Source: UBA4417 sp031550085 (GTDB lineage Bacteria > Bacteroidota > Bacteroidia > Bacteroidales > UBA4417). From it: a stretch of 64,000 nucleotides of DNA. Positions within the stretch are counted from its first letter, which is position 1. Every line of letters begins with the position of its first letter. Shown here piece by piece: positions 16,672-24,906 of this stretch. The position numbers were made by a program, and so were the translations under genes. The stretch spans positions 62,001 to 126,000 of the forward strand of contig JAVBOY010000022.1 in the NCBI GenBank assembly GCA_031550085.1, written 5' to 3'. Under the pieces are notes generated by a model. That model saw only the letters and a program-made list of their open reading frames with translations. It searched no databases and was not told the DNA's origin.

Positions 16672-18294
16672 TTACACCTGAGGGCCTGCAGCGACCAGGC
16701 GTTTCCCTTCGTCGTTGTCAGTATATTTTTCGAAATTGGCAATAAATTGTTGCGCCAAATCTTTGGCTTTGGCATCCCATTCGCTGCCGTTGGCATACGT
16801 ATCGCGCGGGTCAAGGATTTCCGGATTTACGCCTTTCAATTCGGTCGGAACTTCCAAGTTAAAGAAAGCGATTTTTTTACTGGGCGCCTGGTCGATGGAT
16901 CCGTTCAAAATGTTGTCGATAATAGCGCGGGTGTCTTTGATGGAAATGCGTTTTCCCGTTCCGTTCCAACCGGTATTTACCAAATACGCTTTGGCACCGG
17001 CCGCTTCCATCCGTTTTACCAATTCGATAGCATACTTTGTGGGATGCAGCGACAAAAAAGCATTGCCGAAACAAGCCGAAAATGTGGGTTGGGGTGAAGT
17101 AATTCCGCGTTCCGTTCCGGCCAGTTTGGCCGTAAATCCCGACAGGAAATGATATTTCGTTTGATCAGCCGTCAATTTTGAAACCGGAGGCAAAACGCCG
17201 AACGCATCTGCCGTCAGGAAGATGACTTTGGTGGCATGCCCGCCTTTGGAAACCGGTTTTACAATATTATGGATATGGTAAATCGGGTAAGAAACCCGGG
17301 TATTCTCGGTTTTCGAACCATCGTTGAAATCGGGAGTTCCGTCGGGGAGAATCACCACGTTTTCTAACAGCGCATCGCGGCGGATAGCGTTGTAAATGTC
17401 GGGTTCGTTTTCTTTGCTCAGGTTGATGGTTTTGGCATAACAACCGCCTTCGAAGTTGAAAACGCCGTCATCGTCCCATCCGTGTTCGTCGTCGCCGATT
17501 AGCAAGCGGTTCGGATCGGCCGACAGCGTGGTTTTTCCGGTTCCGGACAACCCGAAGAAGATGGCGACATCGCCTTCTTTTCCCATGTTGGCCGAGCAGT
17601 GCATGGAAGCGATCCCTTTCAACGGCAGGAAGTAGTTCATCATGGAAAACATCCCTTTTTTCATTTCGCCGCCGTACCAGGTGCCGCCGATCAGTTGAAT
17701 GCGCTCGGACAGGTTGAAAGCCACAAAATTTTCGGAATGCAACCCTTGCTCTTTCCAGTTGGGATTGGTTGTTTTGGAACCGTTCATCACGATGAAATCG
17801 GGTTTAAAACCAACCAATTCCTCATCCGAAGGACGGATAAACATGTTTTTTACAAAATGGGCCTGCCAGGCAACTTCCATAATGAAGCGGACACTTAAAC
17901 GGGTATCGGGATTGGCGCCGCAATAAGCGTCGACCACATACAGTTTTTTATCCGAAAGTTGTCGGGTTACCAATTCCTTTAATGATTTCCATACTTCGGG
18001 AGAGATGGGTTTGTTATCATTTTTTCCGATGGTCGACCACCAAACGGTGTTCTCGCTCACAGAATCTTTTACAATGTATTTGTCTTTGGGAGAACGTCCG
18101 GTAAAAACGCCGGTATCCACGCTTACGGCGCCCAATGTCGACACGACTCCTTTCTCATACCCTTGCAGTCCGGGATTGGTTTCATGTTCAAAAAGGTCTT
18201 CGTAAGAAGGATTGTAGTAAATACCGGTTACCCCCTGGATGTTATATTGTTCTAAATCAATAATGCAGTTTTTTCGATTAATTGCTTGAGCCAT
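16672..18294 (-). CDS. pckA: Phosphoenolpyruvate carboxykinase (ATP)
   Basis: A 540-residue enzyme that interconverts oxaloacetate and PEP with ATP/ADP. The kinase-1a P-loop GLSGTGKTTLSAD is near residue 248-260. The metal/PEP-site segment LIGDDEHGWDDDGVFNFEGG follows directly, which separates the ATP family from the GTP family. GVFTGRSPKDKYIV near 63 is the family N-terminal motif. In Bacteroidota the enzyme often runs in the carboxylating direction, fixing CO2 into oxaloacetate during succinate fermentation; that direction is inferred, not seen. Monocistronic, with a promoter -7 element at 18326-18333 and a strong terminator. Confidence 0.97.
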   Translation of the reverse strand: MAQAINRKNCIIDLEQYNIQGVTGIYYNPSYEDLFEHETNPGLQGYEKGVVSTLGAVSVDTGVFTGRSPKDKYIVKDSVSENTVWWSTIGKNDNKPISPEVWKSLKELVTRQLSDKKLYVVDAYCGANPDTRLSVRFIMEVAWQAHFVKNMFIRPSDEELVGFKPDFIVMNGSKTTNPNWKEQGLHSENFVAFNLSERIQLIGGTWYGGEMKKGMFSMMNYFLPLKGIASMHCSANMGKEGDVAIFFGLSGTGKTTLSADPNRLLIGDDEHGWDDDGVFNFEGGCYAKTINLSKENEPDIYNAIRRDALLENVVILPDGTPDFNDGSKTENTRVSYPIYHIHNIVKPVSKGGHATKVIFLTADAFGVLPPVSKLTADQTKYHFLSGFTAKLAGTERGITSPQPTFSACFGNAFLSLHPTKYAIELVKRMEAAGAKAYLVNTGWNGTGKRISIKDTRAIIDNILNGSIDQAPSKKIAFFNLEVPTELKGVNPEILDPRDTYANGSEWDAKAKDLAQQFIANFEKYTDNDEGKRLVAAGPQV

Positions 18295-18325
18295 AGATAA
18301 GTATAGTTTTATGTGTTTAACGTTT

Positions 18326-18333
18326 CAAAGATA
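18326..18333 (-). promoter_or_regulatory. -7 element of pckA
   Basis: TATCTTTG on the minus strand is an exact TAnnTTTG match 32 nt before the ATG. The -33 element is not clear. Confidence 0.5.
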
Positions 18334-18461
18334 AAAAAACTTCGGTTACGAAAAATACCCGGCTTCATTTTCAAGAAAAAAAACATATTCGCCGATGGTG
18401 AATGCAAGCCAGAAGTAAGTAGATCTGCAAAATAAAAATTTCAGGACGGAATCGAATTCGA

Positions 18462-19247
18462 TTAATTGTACCGTTTCCCGAAATTAAAGCTGACATAAGC
18501 TGTTAAGAAATAATGGTAGGCCGGATTAAAAGCCATGATGGGAATGGCTTTCGGATATCCGTCGAGGGCTGCTCCGACTTCCAGTACTTTTACTTTTTTG
18601 GTATAGCGGCCGAATTCAACGTTGAAACCAAATTTTGTGTACAGGCCGGGGTAGAATTTTATTTCATCGATACCAGCTAAAAAAGGACCGTGGCTGTATA
18701 TCTGCAAACCGTTTACATAACTTGGAAAATGTTTTTCGGGATCATATCTTTCAGTTTCGAGGGTATATGCGTATCCGTTGGGATCGATATAATTTGCAAT
18801 CAGCAAATAATAGGGTTTCGTTATGCCGAGAGAAAGGCCCCCGTACCAGAAAGCCCGCACTTCGAGGCCGCCCCAGTACGGTTTTTGGGCGAGCAGTTTT
18901 TGTGCCCCATAACCGCCCCGGAGAATAAACAAATAATTCTCTTTTCCATAGATATACCGCCGGTTGTTATAGTCCAGCTCACTATTCCTTCTGATTTCTT
19001 TGCTCGATTTCATTTGAAGAAAATCGATTTCAAACATCCGCTTTTGGAAATACGTTTTGTTCTTTCCGATCCGGTATCCGATGCCAAACCCGTTTGTATG
19101 GGCCGATATGGAAAAAGTCATCTCTTTGCGGAACAAAATGTCATTTTCAGCCGTGTCGGTTACGGAAGAAACATCCTGTCCGTAAACAGCATTGCCGGAG
19201 AATCCGATAAAAGCAAACAATAAGAAGAAACTTAAAAAATACCTCAT
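18462..19247 (-). CDS. Outer-membrane-type beta-barrel protein, unknown function
   Basis: A 261-residue protein with a signal peptide (FFLLFAFIGFSGNAVYGQ). The mature part is rich in alternating aromatic and polar strands, for example FSISAHTNGFGIGYRIG, YLFILRGGYGAQ and AFWYGGLSLGITKPYYLL. It ends with a strand AYVSFNFGKRYN, compatible with a small outer-membrane barrel. The family is not recognised; Bacteroidota genomes hold many such proteins. No operon partner is obvious: the next gene downstream on this strand is pckA, more than 160 nt away and with its own promoter element. Confidence 0.6.
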   Translation of the reverse strand: MRYFLSFFLLFAFIGFSGNAVYGQDVSSVTDTAENDILFRKEMTFSISAHTNGFGIGYRIGKNKTYFQKRMFEIDFLQMKSSKEIRRNSELDYNNRRYIYGKENYLFILRGGYGAQKLLAQKPYWGGLEVRAFWYGGLSLGITKPYYLLIANYIDPNGYAYTLETERYDPEKHFPSYVNGLQIYSHGPFLAGIDEIKFYPGLYTKFGFNVEFGRYTKKVKVLEVGAALDGYPKAIPIMAFNPAYHYFLTAYVSFNFGKRYN

Positions 19248-19387
19248 GGAATGCGAATTTATTTTGCCTTCTTTTTACAAAATAAAGGAGCCTCAACTAA
19301 TGATTACACAAGAGCTTCGGTTAACCGATTTATCATACAATATAACCTGAAAGATCCGGGTTTGTTTGTAGGATTGCTGATCGGAGG

Positions 19388-19516
19388 TTAGTTTTTTTCG
19401 ACACGGTATTTCTTGTATTCCCCGTAAGCGGCACATTGTTCGCTCGAACGGCAGGAGGAAAGCACAAGCGCTGAAACAACAAGGGCGAGTAAGAATATGA
19501 CTTTGATTTTTTTCAT
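19388..19516 (-). CDS. Small (42-residue) lipoprotein
   Basis: A short reading frame starting MKKIKVIFLLALVVSALV, with lipobox LSSC at about residues 20-23, then RSSEQCAAYGEYKKYRVEKN. It has a clear lysine-rich n-region, hydrophobic core and lipobox, so it is very likely a real secreted lipoprotein. Comparable tiny lipoproteins with a C-x-AY motif occur across Bacteroidota, but no function is known to me. It lies between the dipeptidase gene and the barrel-protein gene on the same strand. Confidence 0.7.
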   Translation of the reverse strand: MKKIKVIFLLALVVSALVLSSCRSSEQCAAYGEYKKYRVEKN

Positions 19517-19679
19517 TTGATTATCAGGTTTTTATTTAAAAGTTTAGTTCAGGATGCAAATTCAAAAAAGAACAATGAAATTGCATAAGGCATTAACTCA
19601 CAAAAGTATCGGTTTATTGTTAATAAACAAGAGTTTTTTAGATGAGTTTTAAAAAGAATCGGATTTTGAAAATAAAGTA

Positions 19680-19712
19680 TTGAGGCATAACGTTTTTTAC
19701 GTTATGCCTCAA
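19680..19712 (-). terminator. Perfect hairpin after the dipeptidase gene
   Basis: A 14-bp perfect stem (19680-19693 with 19699-19712, core GAGGCATAACG) and a five-T loop lie 8 nt past the stop. The trailing minus-strand sequence is only moderately T-rich, so termination is likely but not certain. Confidence 0.65.
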
Positions 19713-19720
19713 AGGATGTA

Positions 19721-21106
19721 TTATGCATGGGGAAGTTCCGTTTCAAAGAACTTGTAAAAATGGACAATGGTTTCAATCCCCCGGTAAAAACAGGCCAGAT
19801 GATAATTCTCGTTCGGCGAATGCGGTGCGTCCGTATCCAATCCGAAGCCCATTAAAATGCTTTTAACGCCCAATACCTGTTCAAAAGTGGAAATAATGGG
19901 AATGGATCCGCCGCTCCGGACCGGGATGGGCTTGATGCCGAATGTGGTTTCATAAGCTTTGCTTGCCGCACGGTAAGCCGCAATATTGGTCGGCGATACA
20001 TAGGGAAAACCTCCGTGATGGAAAGTTACCTTTACCGTGACTTGGGGTGGTGCCATACTTTCAAAATGACGTTTGAACAGTTCGCCGATTTTATCCGGGC
20101 TTTGATGCGGAACCAACCGCATGCTGATTTTTGCGAATGCTTTCGAGGGCAATACGGTTTTCGAACCTTCGCCAGTGTAGCCGCTCCAAATGCCGTTGAC
20201 ATCCAATGTAGGGCGGATACCGGTACATTCGGGAACGGTGTAGCCTTTTTCCACACGAACATCGGCAATGGCAAGTTTCTTTTTATATTCTTCCAGATTA
20301 AACGGAGCGCGGGCCATGTCGGCGCGCTCTTCGGCAGTTAATTCCAACACATCGTCATAAAACCCGGGAATGGTGATGCGGTTGTTTTCGTCATGGAGCG
20401 AACCGATCATTTGAGCCAGCACGTTAGCCGGATTGGCCACAGCGCCGCCGTAAATGCCCGAATGCAAATCGGCATTGGGGCCGGTAACTTCTACTTCCAT
20501 GTACGAAAGTCCGCGTAATCCGACGGTGATGCTGGGTTTGTCCATGCCCAGCATGGTGGTATCGCTCACCAGAATGATGTCAGATTTCAGCATTTCCTTG
20601 TGCTGTTTGCACCAAATCTCCAAAGCCGGCGACCCCATTTCCTCTTCGCCTTCCAGCATAAATTTGACGTTAAAGTTGAGTTCGTTGTTTTTCAGCAACG
20701 CTTCAAAAGCTTTTACTTGCATGAAAAGCTGCCCTTTGTCGTCGGCGGAGCCGCGCGCATAAATCCGTTCATTTTTTATAACGGGTTCAAAAGGTTGGGT
20801 TTCCCATAAATCGAGCGGATCGACAGGCATTACGTCGTAGTGTCCGTATACCAACACAATGGGTTTGGCCGGATCGATGATTTTTTCGGCAAAAACGACT
20901 GGATGTCCGGTGGTTTCACATACCTGGGCCTTGTCAACGCCGGCTTTCAGCAGTTGGTCGACCAAATATTCGGCGGCCTTTACCATATCGGTTTTGTGGT
21001 CGGGTTCGGAACTGATGCTGGGAATGCGGATCAAGCCGAACAATTCTTGCAAATAACGTTCCTTATTATCGGAGAGGTAAGCTTTAATTTTTTCCATATT
21101 GATCAT
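19721..21106 (-). CDS. M20-family dipeptidase
   Basis: A 461-residue zinc peptidase of the M20 family, hydrolysing dipeptides (carnosinase/PepV-like) in the cytoplasm. The metal ligands are visible: GHYDVMPVDP (His/Asp near 88), GSADDKGQ (bridging Asp near 116), EGEEEMGSP (catalytic and metal Glu near 150), SDTTM near 180 and the late GFGLDTDAPHSPNE (His near 437). The inserted dimerisation domain starts at about 195 (VGLRGLSYMEVEV, LHSGIYGGAVANP). An in-frame ATG at 21097 (MEKIKAYL) is an equally good start and would remove three residues. It has a promoter -7 element at 21132-21139. Confidence 0.9.
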   Translation of the reverse strand: MINMEKIKAYLSDNKERYLQELFGLIRIPSISSEPDHKTDMVKAAEYLVDQLLKAGVDKAQVCETTGHPVVFAEKIIDPAKPIVLVYGHYDVMPVDPLDLWETQPFEPVIKNERIYARGSADDKGQLFMQVKAFEALLKNNELNFNVKFMLEGEEEMGSPALEIWCKQHKEMLKSDIILVSDTTMLGMDKPSITVGLRGLSYMEVEVTGPNADLHSGIYGGAVANPANVLAQMIGSLHDENNRITIPGFYDDVLELTAEERADMARAPFNLEEYKKKLAIADVRVEKGYTVPECTGIRPTLDVNGIWSGYTGEGSKTVLPSKAFAKISMRLVPHQSPDKIGELFKRHFESMAPPQVTVKVTFHHGGFPYVSPTNIAAYRAASKAYETTFGIKPIPVRSGGSIPIISTFEQVLGVKSILMGFGLDTDAPHSPNENYHLACFYRGIETIVHFYKFFETELPHA

Positions 21107-21131
21107 TGTTTACGATTGCTTTTTACTTAGG

Positions 21132-21139
21132 CAAAGATA
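21132..21139 (-). promoter_or_regulatory. -7 element of the dipeptidase gene
   Basis: TATCTTTG followed by C on the minus strand is an exact TAnnTTTG match, about 25 nt before the ATG. Confidence 0.5.
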
Positions 21140-21290
21140 CGGTTTGTTTCTAAAAAAACTAGTTTGAAAAAGGGAATCCCGGTAATTTTCGATCGAAGAA
21201 TAAGTTTCTTGTGTTTTATGGATTTTTACTGAAAATGTGTGTTTGATTCGTCCGGATTTAAAAAATGTAAAACTTTCTGAAAAAAAACGG

Positions 21291-21320
21291 TTGGCGGCAT
21301 CCATTTTGGCAATACATTTG
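21291..21320 (+). promoter_or_regulatory. Promoter reading toward the oadB region
   Basis: TTGG at 21291, a 19-nt spacer and TACATTTG (21313-21320) give a two-part match to the Bacteroidota consensus. The next plus-strand reading frame begins at 21346. Confidence 0.55.
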
Positions 21321-21345
21321 TAGCAAATTTGAAAAAAGAATCTTT

Positions 21346-21735
21346 TTGAATCCGAGGTCATCCATACTTCTAGTTATAACCCTTTACCTTATTTGGGCTG
21401 CTGTACAGGTTTCTCAAGGCTTGCAACCAGCTTCCAGCCCGTTTGTGGTGGAAGACTCGGTAGATACGTTTGTTCTAACAGGCGAAAGCGACTTTAATGA
21501 GGAACTCGACAACTTTTTCCGCACAACCAAAGACAATACGTTTCTTGTGCATTTGGAAGATTTGGGAAAAAGTTTTTTGGACCATTCCGGTAGTTCGCAA
21601 AAACAACTGAAATGTAGTTCTGTTGAAAAACCAAATACCTTTTGGTGCTGTATCGACCGGTATGATGTATCCCATGATTGTTTCTCCGCAACGCATAACC
21701 CCAGCCTCAGTAAACTCCGCCGGTTGAATATTTAA
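21346..21735 (+). CDS. Possible small membrane-anchored or secreted protein, unknown
   Basis: A 129-codon frame that would have to start at a TTG. It opens with a hydrophobic segment (SSILLVITLYLIWAAVQV) like a signal or anchor, then an acidic stretch (GESDFNEELDNFF). The C-terminal third is cysteine-rich and unlike a typical exported domain. A well-formed promoter lies just upstream on the same strand, which supports transcription, but an overlapping minus-strand frame (21475-21795) is about as long and cannot be excluded. No family is recognised. If real, it would be the first gene of the oadB transcript. Confidence 0.35.
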   Translation: MNPRSSILLVITLYLIWAAVQVSQGLQPASSPFVVEDSVDTFVLTGESDFNEELDNFFRTTKDNTFLVHLEDLGKSFLDHSGSSQKQLKCSSVEKPNTFWCCIDRYDVSHDCFSATHNPSLSKLRRLNI

Positions 21736-21846
21736 GAAACGCGTGCTGGCCGTTTTCTTTTTTAACTCATTCTTCATCACATTAAACCAACACATCGCGG
21801 CGCATAAAAATGCGTGGTAGGGGTGTGTATAATTTCAAAATAAAAA

Positions 21847-22170
21847 ATGACACATATACTGGCAAGCACCTTCTTGATGATGGTTGCTGCATTTGTGATA
21901 GGGCTTGCTGTCGCCCTGTTGATAAAATTATTATCCAATTTTTTATGCTATACGGAATACGGCTCGCTGAAACATGATTTTGCGGCCCGTTACCGTTTGT
22001 TGCGCATAAGGAACTTACAGCGAAGGAATATGCGTAGCGAATTAAGCTGGAAGCAGGAAGCCGGCGAACTCATTAAATATTTTTACGGAGATCGTTCCGC
22101 CAATACACAAAAAGACGAAGACCGAACCAGCGAGATAATTAAATTCTACTATGGAAGCGATCGATATTAG
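21847..22170 (+). CDS. Small membrane protein preceding the Na+ pump subunit
   Basis: A 107-residue protein with one N-terminal membrane segment (about 5-33) followed by a basic cytoplasmic-type tail. The tail holds two copies of a short motif, GELIKYFYGDRS and SEIIKFYYGSDR, about 23 residues apart. Its 3' end overlaps the start of the oadB-like gene by 20 nt, which implies coupled translation and a physical partnership. In classical oxaloacetate or methylmalonyl-CoA decarboxylases the small gamma subunit (OadG) also has one N-terminal helix. The sequence does not otherwise resemble OadG, so that role is only a suggestion. Confidence 0.65.
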   Translation: MTHILASTFLMMVAAFVIGLAVALLIKLLSNFLCYTEYGSLKHDFAARYRLLRIRNLQRRNMRSELSWKQEAGELIKYFYGDRSANTQKDEDRTSEIIKFYYGSDRY

Positions 22171-23377
22171 TCAACTTTTTCAGGGCATTTCAACGTTGTT
22201 GATGTCTGACACATCGATTCTGATTGCACGTATCGGTTTGATTCTGTTGGGAATCTTGTTGGTGTACCTGGGCAAAAAAGAAGTGTTGGAGCCTTTGGTA
22301 ATGATTCCGATGGGGCTGGGAATGGCCGCCATTAATGCCGGGATCTTGTTTATGCCCGGAGGAGGGCAGGGGAATTTATTTGTCGACCCGATGATCACCG
22401 ATCATCTGCAGTTGATTGATATGATGCAGGTGTATTTTTTGCAGCCGTTGTATACTTTGTTGTTCAGCAACGGGTTGGTGGCCTGCTTCATTTTCATGGG
22501 AATCGGCGTGCTGCTGGATGTCACCTATCTGCTGCAACGCCCGTTAACCTGTATGTTTTTGGCTTTATGTGCCGAACTGGGCACTTTTTTGACGATTCCG
22601 ATTGCATACGCCATGGGATTGAATTTGCATGACAGTGCTTCCATTGCCATGGTAGGCGGCGCCGATGGACCTATGGTGCTGTTTACATCGCTTTCGCTCT
22701 CAAAAGGGCTTTTCGTACCGATTACCGTGGTTGCATACCTCTATCTGGGGCTGACTTACGGAGGCTATCCTTATTTAATCAAATTGATGGTTCCCAAAAG
22801 ATTGCGCAGCATTAAAATGAAACGGCCGGTGGCGAAAAAACGGTATACTTCTTCCACCAAACTTACCTTTTCGGTAGTGATGTGTGTGGTGCTTTGCCTG
22901 TTGTTTCCGGTGGCTGCGCCTTTATTTTTCTCGTTATTTTTGGGAGTCGCGATCCGTGAATCGGGTTTGAAGCACTTGATCGATTTTATCAGCGGCCCGC
23001 TTTTGTACGGTTCGACCTTTATTTTGGGTATTTTGCTGGGTGTGTTGTGCGAAGCCCATTTGCTGCTGAATCCCAAAATATTGATTTTGCTGGTATTGGG
23101 AATTATCGCACTTTTGCTTTCGGGAATCGGCGGAATTTTAGGCGGATATGCCATGTATTTTATAACCAAGGGCAATTTTAACCCGGTGATCGGCATTGCC
23201 GGCGTCAGTTGTGTGCCGACTACGGCAAAAGTAGCTCAAAAAGTGGTGAGCAAGGACAATCCGGATGCGTTGATATTGCCGGAGGCCATCGGAGCGAATA
23301 TTTCGGGCGTCATCACGACCGCTATCATCACGGGAATTTATATTACCCTGATTCCGTTAATTGAAAAGTTGATGTAG
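22151..23377 (+). CDS. Na+-translocating decarboxylase beta subunit (OadB/MmdB/GcdB family)
   Basis: A 408-residue polytopic inner-membrane protein of the Na+-pump decarboxylase beta family, which couples decarboxylation of carboxybiotin to sodium export. The two conserved half-site motifs are present: SIAMVGGADGPMVLF near 168-182, holding the key aspartate, and NPVIGIAGVSCVPTTAKVAQKV near 347-368 followed by NPDALILPEAIGANISGVI. The usual carboxyltransferase (alpha) and biotin-carrier subunits are not adjacent. The substrate (oxaloacetate, methylmalonyl-CoA or glutaconyl-CoA) is therefore unknown, and the alpha subunit must be encoded elsewhere. The gene overlaps the preceding small membrane protein gene by 20 nt. 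Confidence 0.85.
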   Translation: MEAIDISQLFQGISTLLMSDTSILIARIGLILLGILLVYLGKKEVLEPLVMIPMGLGMAAINAGILFMPGGGQGNLFVDPMITDHLQLIDMMQVYFLQPLYTLLFSNGLVACFIFMGIGVLLDVTYLLQRPLTCMFLALCAELGTFLTIPIAYAMGLNLHDSASIAMVGGADGPMVLFTSLSLSKGLFVPITVVAYLYLGLTYGGYPYLIKLMVPKRLRSIKMKRPVAKKRYTSSTKLTFSVVMCVVLCLLFPVAAPLFFSLFLGVAIRESGLKHLIDFISGPLLYGSTFILGILLGVLCEAHLLLNPKILILLVLGIIALLLSGIGGILGGYAMYFITKGNFNPVIGIAGVSCVPTTAKVAQKVVSKDNPDALILPEAIGANISGVITTAIITGIYITLIPLIEKLM

Positions 23378-23427
23378 GAAATAAGGCATTCGCCCTATTG
23401 TTTCAAATGACCTTTCAACTTCAATAT

Positions 23428-23458
23428 TTTGTTTTGTTTCCGAAATGCACTATATTTG
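23428..23458 (+). promoter_or_regulatory. Promoter of the AbiE toxin-antitoxin operon
   Basis: TTTG (23428-23431), a 19-nt spacer and TATATTTG (23451-23458) followed by CA give a full consensus match. Because the element overlaps an upstream ATG (23445), it places the real antitoxin start at 23484. Confidence 0.7.
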
Positions 23459-23483
23459 CAGCATTATAGAAATAAAACAAGAA

Positions 23484-24101
23484 ATGACTTTTCTGGAATT
23501 TAAGGATCGGCTATTCGATTTGGCATGCTTTAATATCCATCAGGTATATGCGTGGCAATCCGATTTTGACCGGAATAATCTTACCCGTTGGGCGAAGAAA
23601 GGGTATCTTATCCGGTTACGGCAAGGATATTTTGCTTTTCCGGAATATAAGAACAAGCCTGATTATTCCCTTTATTTTGCCAATCGGATTTACCGCCCGT
23701 CCTATATTAGCCTGCACACGGCATTGGCATTTTATGGAATGATACCGGAGGCTGTGGTGCAGATTGCCAGCGTGACATCTTTAAAAACAGCTTCATTTTG
23801 GAATGACTTTGGCGAATACTCTTATAAGAATGTCAAAGAAAACCTGCTATTCGGGTACGAGTTAAAGCCAATGGCCGACAACCGTACTATTCAATTTGCC
23901 TCCCCTGAAAAAGCATTGCTTGATTTGCTGTATCTTTATCCGTTCTACGATACCGGAGAGGAATTGGAAGAATTGCGTTTGGATGAAGATTACTTGCACG
24001 ATGATGTAAATAAGGATTTACTGATGGATTATTGTGCCAAATTTCAAAGCAAGGCACTTGACCGGCGGGTAAAATTGCTTTTTAAGATCTACGATTTATG
24101 A
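23484..24101 (+). CDS. AbiEi-family antitoxin/transcriptional regulator
   Basis: A 205-residue protein starting MTFLEFKDRLFDLA, chosen because the promoter lies over the upstream ATG. The N-terminal winged-helix-type segment (VYAWQSDFDRNNLTRWAKKGYLIRL, then RQGYFAF) and the following SYISLHTALAFYGMIPEAV match the AbiEi antitoxin layout. ASPEKALLDLLYL is the other family landmark. AbiEi proteins bind their own promoter and counter AbiEii without direct contact (type IV toxin-antitoxin). The gene overlaps the toxin gene by 4 nt (ATGA at 24098-24101). An anti-phage (abortive infection) or plasmid-maintenance-like role is inferred from the family. Confidence 0.85.
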   Translation: MTFLEFKDRLFDLACFNIHQVYAWQSDFDRNNLTRWAKKGYLIRLRQGYFAFPEYKNKPDYSLYFANRIYRPSYISLHTALAFYGMIPEAVVQIASVTSLKTASFWNDFGEYSYKNVKENLLFGYELKPMADNRTIQFASPEKALLDLLYLYPFYDTGEELEELRLDEDYLHDDVNKDLLMDYCAKFQSKALDRRVKLLFKIYDL

Positions 24102-24886
24102 TACAGCTTGAACAGATCCGGAATTACTTTCCGGTTCCAATCCGTGAAAATTCGATTTTTGATAAACATCTGCTGAAAGAGTATTTGCAGTTGATGATTC
24201 TGGATTACCTTTCGTCCACGCCGTATATCCGGAAGATGATTTTTATCGGTGGAACAAATCTGCGTTTGGTAAAAGGGATAGACCGGTTTTCCGAAGATTT
24301 GGATTTTGATTGCAAAGACCTGTCGAAAGAGGAGTTTCTTGAAATGACTAATGGAGTCATCCAGTTTTTGGAACGTTCCGGATTGCAGGTAGAAACGAGA
24401 GATCGGGACAATCCAAAACTGACGGCTTTCCGGCGCAATATTCATTTTCCGGAGCTGTTGTTTGATTTGGGATTGAGCGGACATAAAGAAGAACGCTTTT
24501 TGATAAAAGTCGAAGGCCAGGACCAGGGAATCGTTTATCCTCCGGTTATCACAAATATCAAAGGTTGCGGATTCTTTTTCCCATTTCCTGTTCCTTCCGA
24601 CGGTGTTCTATGCAGCATGAAAATTGCAGCCATGTTGGCCCGTTCCAAAGGACGTGATTTTTACGATCTGCTATTTTTATTGGCGCAATCCAAACCGGAT
24701 TATGATTTTCTTTCAAAGCGTTGTGGCGTTCATAATTTACAAGAGTTCAAACAGGCAACAGGCGAATTACTGAAAACAGTTGATTTGAAAAAGAAACAAA
24801 AAGATTTTGAACATTTGCTTTTCCATAAAGCGAATAGCGAGAAGATTTTGAGATTTGGGCAGTTTATCGATTCGCTGACAGAGTGA
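24098..24886 (+). CDS. AbiEii/AbiGii-family nucleotidyltransferase toxin
   Basis: A 262-residue nucleotidyltransferase-like toxin. The catalytic motif GGTNLRLVKGIDRFSEDLDF (about 51-70) carries the GG(S/T) and DxD-type residues, and KIAAMLARSKGRDFYDLLFL (about 171-190) is the second family motif, with the lysine and aspartate. AbiEii toxins are thought to transfer nucleotides to an RNA target and stop growth on phage infection. This version is shorter than the roughly 300-residue Lactococcus form. The pair sits between oadB and lpxH genes with no transposase or att site visible, so it looks like a small defence insertion in a housekeeping region. Confidence 0.88.
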   Translation: MIQLEQIRNYFPVPIRENSIFDKHLLKEYLQLMILDYLSSTPYIRKMIFIGGTNLRLVKGIDRFSEDLDFDCKDLSKEEFLEMTNGVIQFLERSGLQVETRDRDNPKLTAFRRNIHFPELLFDLGLSGHKEERFLIKVEGQDQGIVYPPVITNIKGCGFFFPFPVPSDGVLCSMKIAAMLARSKGRDFYDLLFLLAQSKPDYDFLSKRCGVHNLQEFKQATGELLKTVDLKKKQKDFEHLLFHKANSEKILRFGQFIDSLTE

Positions 24887-24906
24887 TTATTTAATAGAAA
24901 GACCGC

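Noticed and set aside
21110..21361. An 83-codon minus-strand frame upstream of the dipeptidase
   Set aside because: It overlaps the dipeptidase promoter element and reads as low-complexity Phe/Ser-rich text.
21475..21795. A 106-codon minus-strand frame opposite the 21346 frame
   Set aside because: No promoter on that strand and no family resemblance; a consensus plus-strand promoter lies next to the competing frame. Kept as an alternative only, since its amino-acid make-up is not absurd.
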